Below the pieces are notes generated by a model. It was not told the origin of the DNA. It saw nothing but the letters and a program-made list of their open reading frames with translations, and ran no database searches. A stretch of DNA of 64,000 bases from Kaistella polysaccharea. GTDB lineage: Bacteria; Bacteroidota; Bacteroidia; Flavobacteriales; Weeksellaceae. How positions within the stretch are numbered: the stretch's first letter is position 1; each line of letters starts with the position of its first letter. Of this stretch, positions 60,323 to 64,000 are shown piece after piece. The DNA lies in contig NZ_CP084528.1 in assembly GCF_020410745.1 (NCBI RefSeq), positions 2,623,098 to 2,687,097 on the forward strand. Direction: 5' to 3'. The translations under genes and the position numbers were made by a program.

Positions 60323-62083
60323 TTATTCAGATTTATAAACCTCAGTTCGTTCAGAAATTCCATTGTTATTAAAAGCTTCAATTTGAAAATAATAAGCGTC
60401 AGTTCGATCTGCGCCGGTGAAGAAATATTCATTTTTGCCATAAACCATAATGCTTCCGTAGAGTTTGTCTGGTGATTTTCCAAAATAAATAACGTAACCG
60501 TCGGCGTTTTGATTTTGTTTCCATTTCATCCAGATGCTTCTTCGTTCACCGAATTTTTTAGGATCAGAACGAAGCGGAACAAAATTCTCCACTTTACCAG
60601 GTTTTTCACCTCCGCCTTTTCCGAAAACTCTAAATCCGCTCAAAGCAAATTTTCCAGTCGGCATTTTTAAATTTTCCATTTTTAAAAATCGTGCTTTTGA
60701 AGGTTTCTCCAGTTCGATGTAGTCGTGAGGAACATCGGTCTTATTTTTACTTTTATCAATTAAGGTTTTCCAATTTTTTCCGTCATTAGAACTGTAGATT
60801 TTATATTGATGCGTTTTCCCTAAAGTTTTCCCCTTAAATTCTGCATCCTGATCAGCGTAATTAATCTGAATTGCGTTAATGGTGGAAACTTCACCCAAAT
60901 CTGTCTGAAACCATTCTCCCGCATTTCCGGATTTTGCAGACCAATACGTTTTGATATCTTCATCAACTGCTAAATTAGATTGATAACCACCTAATGTTGA
61001 AGAAACCTGTACGGGTTTTTGATAATTTAAAAGGGTCCAACCAGAAAACAATCCTTGGGTAAAATCTTTTTGTTGTGCAAATTCAGGGAGCAGAGTAGGA
61101 TAGTCGCCGTAAGCGGTATTGCTATACATCACGTCATCTTTGTCAAAACCTGCGGGCCAAATTCCCAACCTTCTTTCAAAATTATTTTTTACCGAAATAA
61201 AAATAGTGGAAACGTGCCAGTAATTTCCATATTTATCCTGGAATGTTGAGCCATGACCGGCGCCTCGAGCGAAACCACCGGGTTTATAAGAAAATGGATT
61301 ATGACTTTGGTATTCATAACCTTCAAGTGGGTTTTTACTTACATAGACTCCATCAGCATAACCACTGAATTCTGTAGCGGGAGCCCCATATTGCATGTAA
61401 TATTTTCCGTTGTGTTTGGTTACCCAAGCACCTTCGATGAAAGGTTGTAAGAAAACATTGTCATTATATTCGCCAAATCTTTCCCAACCGTGATCTTCGG
61501 GTTTTAGTTTAACGATAGGTTTCACGTAACCTTCTGACTGTAGGGTTTTCGTATTAATTTCGGTTCCTAAAAGTGGCCATTCGTTGCTTGAACCCCAATA
61601 TAAATAGAGTTTATTTTTGTCTTCGTCATAATGAAAAGCGGGGTCCCAGGCACCGACTTTCAAAGTATCGACTGCAATTTTCCAGTCATCTTTGGTGGGA
61701 TTGGTAGATTTCCAAATAGGGAAATCAGATTCCCAGGTGGATCCATAAACGTATAAGGTGTCTTTCATTACCCAGGCGGCAGGCGCATTTAAATCATGGG
61801 TGTATTTGTTGTCCCGTAAAAATTTCCGGTAGATGAATTTCCAATGCAACATATCGTCACTGTACCAATATCCTTCTTGATTCGTAGAAAATAAAAATAA
61901 CTGATTTTTAAAATTTACAATAACGGGATCTGCCGTTGCACGATGTTTTCCCTGCTGAGAAAAAACATCAAAAGGTGTATAACCGTAATCGATATTGATG
62001 GGATTGCAATAGGTTTTCTGTTGGGCGCCAACTTTTTGAAATCCCATTACCATTAATAATAAAAAGAGTATTTTATATTTCAT
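60323..62083 (-). CDS. Secreted GH43 glycosidase with discoidin and FN3 domains
   Basis: A 586-aa exported glycosidase. The start is MKYKILFLLLMVMGFQKVGAQ, a clean signal peptide; the upstream 39 codons of the long frame overlap a hexamer repeat and are rejected. The GH43 five-blade propeller (about 25-370) has the expected triad: D52 (RATADPVIV), D147 (VGAWDPAF) and E217 (PFIEGAWV). A discoidin/F5-8C carbohydrate-binding domain (about 390-510, NLAVDEDIKTYWSAKSG) and a fibronectin-type III domain (about 525-586) follow. It probably cleaves arabinose- or xylose-containing plant or algal glycans. There is no SusCD pair nearby and no T9SS tail. Confidence 0.93.
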   Translation of the reverse strand: MKYKILFLLLMVMGFQKVGAQQKTYCNPINIDYGYTPFDVFSQQGKHRATADPVIVNFKNQLFLFSTNQEGYWYSDDMLHWKFIYRKFLRDNKYTHDLNAPAAWVMKDTLYVYGSTWESDFPIWKSTNPTKDDWKIAVDTLKVGAWDPAFHYDEDKNKLYLYWGSSNEWPLLGTEINTKTLQSEGYVKPIVKLKPEDHGWERFGEYNDNVFLQPFIEGAWVTKHNGKYYMQYGAPATEFSGYADGVYVSKNPLEGYEYQSHNPFSYKPGGFARGAGHGSTFQDKYGNYWHVSTIFISVKNNFERRLGIWPAGFDKDDVMYSNTAYGDYPTLLPEFAQQKDFTQGLFSGWTLLNYQKPVQVSSTLGGYQSNLAVDEDIKTYWSAKSGNAGEWFQTDLGEVSTINAIQINYADQDAEFKGKTLGKTHQYKIYSSNDGKNWKTLIDKSKNKTDVPHDYIELEKPSKARFLKMENLKMPTGKFALSGFRVFGKGGGEKPGKVENFVPLRSDPKKFGERRSIWMKWKQNQNADGYVIYFGKSPDKLYGSIMVYGKNEYFFTGADRTDAYYFQIEAFNNNGISERTEVYKSE

Positions 62084-62099
62084 AGGATTAGTTTCTTTA

Positions 62100-62132
62100 C
62101 AAGTGAAGGTGAAGGTAAAGGTAAAGGTAATA
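62100..62132. repeat. Hexamer tandem repeat upstream of the GH43 gene
   Basis: Units of GGTGAA and GGTAAA (GTGAAGGTGAAGGTAAAGG...) are repeated about five times, about 20-50 nt upstream of the GH43 ATG. Slippage would alter promoter or leader spacing by multiples of six. Confidence 0.7.
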
Positions 62133-62241
62133 AAGTAAATTCTAAAATAGAGTGCTCGGTAAAAGGATCGATCAAAAAAAAGAATCCATGCGGTGGGCAC
62201 AGATTCAATTTAAACAATAAAAAGTAATTTAATTTATAATG

Positions 62242-62664
62242 CTATAAATCATTTAATAAACTGGCAGAAAGTGAAATTTCCGGCATTGCATAAATATGAG
62301 ATTTGGCACGAAGTTCTACGATTTTTTTAATGTAATTTAAATCTCTGGCCTCTTCGATGGTCATGTCTTTAAATTCATAAATTTTTACCGCTTTGTTCAT
62401 TTTAAAAGAGTTAGTAACGTTGGTAAATTCCTCTTGGTTACGAACTTCTACGCTTGTAATAAGGTTATCGCTTGACGCGTGTAGTGATGTTTTAGGAGTT
62501 CCTAAAAGTTTTTTCCAGAAATTTCTTTTCACAGCAGGCGCATTATTTTGGTCTGTTCTGTAAATAAGGTAATCCTGGTTTTTGATTCCTGATTTTTCTA
62601 ATCCCTCAGAAACTTCTTTGATGTTTTCCTGACTTGGAAAAAGACCAACAATCGTGTAATTCAT
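62242..62664 (-). CDS. Hypothetical protein, 140 aa
   Basis: A soluble, acidic/basic mixed protein without a signal peptide. The N-terminal half (NYTIVGLFPSQENIKEVSEGLEKSGI) reads as an alpha/beta unit like the general stress protein 17M/DUF1269-type small domains, but the match is weak. It has a basic linker (VKRNFWKKLLGTPKT) and then EVRNQEEFTNVTNSFKMNKAVKIYEF and a helical end. Its own promoter (TATATTTG at 62702-62695, -33 TTTG at 62722-62719) is visible. Function unknown. Confidence 0.7.
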   Translation of the reverse strand: MNYTIVGLFPSQENIKEVSEGLEKSGIKNQDYLIYRTDQNNAPAVKRNFWKKLLGTPKTSLHASSDNLITSVEVRNQEEFTNVTNSFKMNKAVKIYEFKDMTIEEARDLNYIKKIVELRAKSHIYAMPEISLSASLLNDL

Positions 62665-62694
62665 TGTGATAATATTTGGTTGTTAAATTCTTTG

Positions 62695-62722
62695 CAAATA
62701 TACCTCGTAATTATATCGCAAA
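62695..62722 (-). promoter_or_regulatory. Promoter of the 140-aa hypothetical gene
   Basis: On the minus strand TTTG (62722-62719), 16-nt spacer, TATATTTG (62702-62695), 30 nt before the ATG at 62664. The spacer is slightly short for the consensus. Confidence 0.5.
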
Positions 62723-62862
62723 AGTTTTATTTAGATAAATTAACACAAAGTTGATAAAAATCAGTAATTATATTATTAATGTCACAATTTAAAATAGATG
62801 AAACGAATAAGATAGATTTTGTATTTGTTTACCTTTACCAACTAATCTTAAAGTAAAATCAT

Positions 62863-63555
62863 ATGAACGTTCTTTTGGCTTCGACTTCAACACTTTTTGG
62901 TGGCAATTATTTGGAATACATACGATCTGAAATTTCAGAACTTTTTGCGGGAATTGATGAAATTATTTTTATTCCTTTCGCACGACCTGGTGGAATTTCT
63001 CACGATGATTATACCGCGACCGCGAGAAAGTTTTTTTCCCAAATCAATATTAAAGTAAAAGGATTACATGAATTTGATGACCAGATTTCTGCACTAAATG
63101 GAGGAAAAGCATTTTTTACCGGTGGCGGCAATACCTTTTTATTGGTGAAAACATTACATGAAAAAAATCTCATGCAGATTATCAAAGAAAATGTTGAACA
63201 GGGAAAACCCTATTTAGGAAGTAGTGCCGGTTCAAATATTGGCGGCCTCAATATGAAAACCACAAACGATATGCCGATTGTTTATCCGCCAAGTTTTGAG
63301 TGTATGGGATTGGTACCGTTTAATATCAATCCGCATTATTTGGATCCCAATCCTGATTTAAAACATAACGGCGAAACCCGAGAAACCCGAATTAAAGAGT
63401 TTCTAACGCAAAATGACACGAAAGTGGTCGGACTTCGAGAAGGAAACTGGATTCGAAAAAAAGGAAATACAGTTACCGTTGAAGGAAATGAGAAGACGCG
63501 GATTTTTGAAAAAGGCAAAGAACCTTATGAAATTGAGCCGGGTACGGAATTGTAA
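62863..63555 (+). CDS. pepE: Alpha-aspartyl dipeptidase (peptidase S51)
   Basis: A 230-aa cytoplasmic serine peptidase of family S51 that cleaves Asp-X dipeptides. The nucleophile elbow GSSAGSN is at about 118-124, with FTGGGNTFLL (about 84-93) binding the aspartyl side chain, and NPHYLDPNPD and REGNW segments near the catalytic His/Glu. The stop codon abuts the stop of the convergent thioesterase gene with no spacer. A strong -35-like element is not apparent. Confidence 0.93.
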   Translation: MNVLLASTSTLFGGNYLEYIRSEISELFAGIDEIIFIPFARPGGISHDDYTATARKFFSQINIKVKGLHEFDDQISALNGGKAFFTGGGNTFLLVKTLHEKNLMQIIKENVEQGKPYLGSSAGSNIGGLNMKTTNDMPIVYPPSFECMGLVPFNINPHYLDPNPDLKHNGETRETRIKEFLTQNDTKVVGLREGNWIRKKGNTVTVEGNEKTRIFEKGKEPYEIEPGTEL

Positions 63556-63966
63556 TTAATCTTCCCAGTTTTTCAGCAACAAATTCATTAAAAATTCCGG
63601 ACATTTTATCACCTTATTTTTTTGGGAATCTAAGAAAAAAAGTGTGGTCTTTGCCTCCGTTATTTTTTGTTTAGAAGGATTATAAATTTCATAATCAAAT
63701 TCTATTTTTACACCCGGAATTTTTTTGATGTAGGTGTGAATTTCCAGAAGTTGATCATACAGTGCTGGTTTTAAATACTTAATGGAAAATTCCGAAACCG
63801 GGAGCCAAATTCCTTGCTGCTCAATCTCCTCATATGGAAGACCGAGGGACCGAAAAAGTTCAACCCTTGCTACTTCGAAATACTCCGCGTAATTGCCATA
63901 ATAGACATATTTCATTGGGTCTGTTTCGCCGTAACGTACTCTAATTGAGTTGGTTGTGTGTATCAT
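63556..63966 (-). CDS. YbgC-type acyl-CoA thioesterase (4HBT)
   Basis: A 136-aa hotdog-fold thioesterase of the 4-hydroxybenzoyl-CoA thioesterase type. SIRVRYGETDPMKYVYYGNYAEYFEVARVE contains the catalytic Asp of the TDxM/G segment, then LGLPYEEIEQQGIWLPVSEFSIKYLKPALYDQLLEI. The start is MIHTTN at 63966: a -7 box TATATTTG (63996-63989) overlaps the upstream ATG region, so the earlier start at 63987 would leave no leader. It is convergent with pepE, whose stop abuts. The gene reaches the right edge of the window with only the promoter side beyond. Confidence 0.88.
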   Translation of the reverse strand: MIHTTNSIRVRYGETDPMKYVYYGNYAEYFEVARVELFRSLGLPYEEIEQQGIWLPVSEFSIKYLKPALYDQLLEIHTYIKKIPGVKIEFDYEIYNPSKQKITEAKTTLFFLDSQKNKVIKCPEFLMNLLLKNWED

Positions 63967-63988
63967 GTTAAGTATTAAATTAGTCATA

Positions 63989-63996
63989 CAAATATA
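63989..63996 (-). promoter_or_regulatory. Putative -7 element of the YbgC-type thioesterase gene
   Basis: TATATTTG on the minus strand, 22 nt before the ATG at 63966. The -33 region lies beyond the window. Confidence 0.5.
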
Positions 63997-64000
63997 TTTC

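Overview
The window is ordinary chromosomal DNA from a member of the Bacteroidota, most likely a flavobacterium of the Chryseobacterium/Kaistella group. The reasons are low GC, no Shine-Dalgarno-like leaders, recurrent TAnnTTTG promoter -7 motifs, a PorT-type type IX secretion/gliding protein next to the menaquinone methyltransferase gene, a 6S RNA of the flavobacterial kind beside zapA, and split transketolase subunits. I saw no rRNA, tRNA, CRISPR array, prophage or intact transposase.

Layout. 1-9 kb: an asparaginase fragment, a GC-rich intergenic element, RNA-modification genes (trmH, rsmE, tsaD) and the very long tamB gene, divergent from tsaD by only 4 bp. 8.7-14.5 kb: an Lrp-type regulator, an Rrf2 regulator followed by the iron-sulfur repair protein Ric (nitrosative stress), a ClC-type channel, and a YeiH-family exporter with a LysR regulator broken by one extra base. 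14.6-19.3 kb is the least ordinary part: two kinds of palindromic repeat, one intact and one decayed DUF488 gene, a CIA30-like lipoprotein, and a very AT-rich two-gene cassette (phosphoethanolamine transferase plus GDPD-like membrane protein). 19.3-33.9 kb: the two transketolase halves separated by a repeat-filled gap, a sodium symporter, tandem small acetyltransferases, catalase, a DHA2 efflux pump, asnB, a cholesterol-oxidase-like flavoprotein and rsmB.

34-49 kb: a zinc-ribbon protein, an orphan ABC ATPase, a YceI lipoprotein, msrA, alaS, a metallophosphoesterase, a KAS III-like enzyme, ubiE-porT, and the cell-division/RNA cluster (small coiled-coil protein, zapA, 6S RNA, rny). 49-64 kb: a BON-LysM protein, an ArsC/Spx-like protein, gcvT, idi, serA, mscL, a bifunctional NAD(P)HX repair enzyme, lgt-yidD, rarA, pheA, a secreted GH43 glycosidase, pepE and a hotdog thioesterase.

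Most of the window is housekeeping. I found no clearly new multi-gene defence or biosynthetic system. The best candidates for a second look are the AT-rich phosphoethanolamine transferase/GDPD-like pair, the repeats and decayed genes around it, the cholesterol oxidase homologue, a secreted-protein gene with a signal-peptide coding stretch but no normal start codon, and the frameshifted LysR gene. Start codons were moved from the longest open frame where conserved N-termini, signal peptides or a -7 motif overlapping the upstream start made another choice better.
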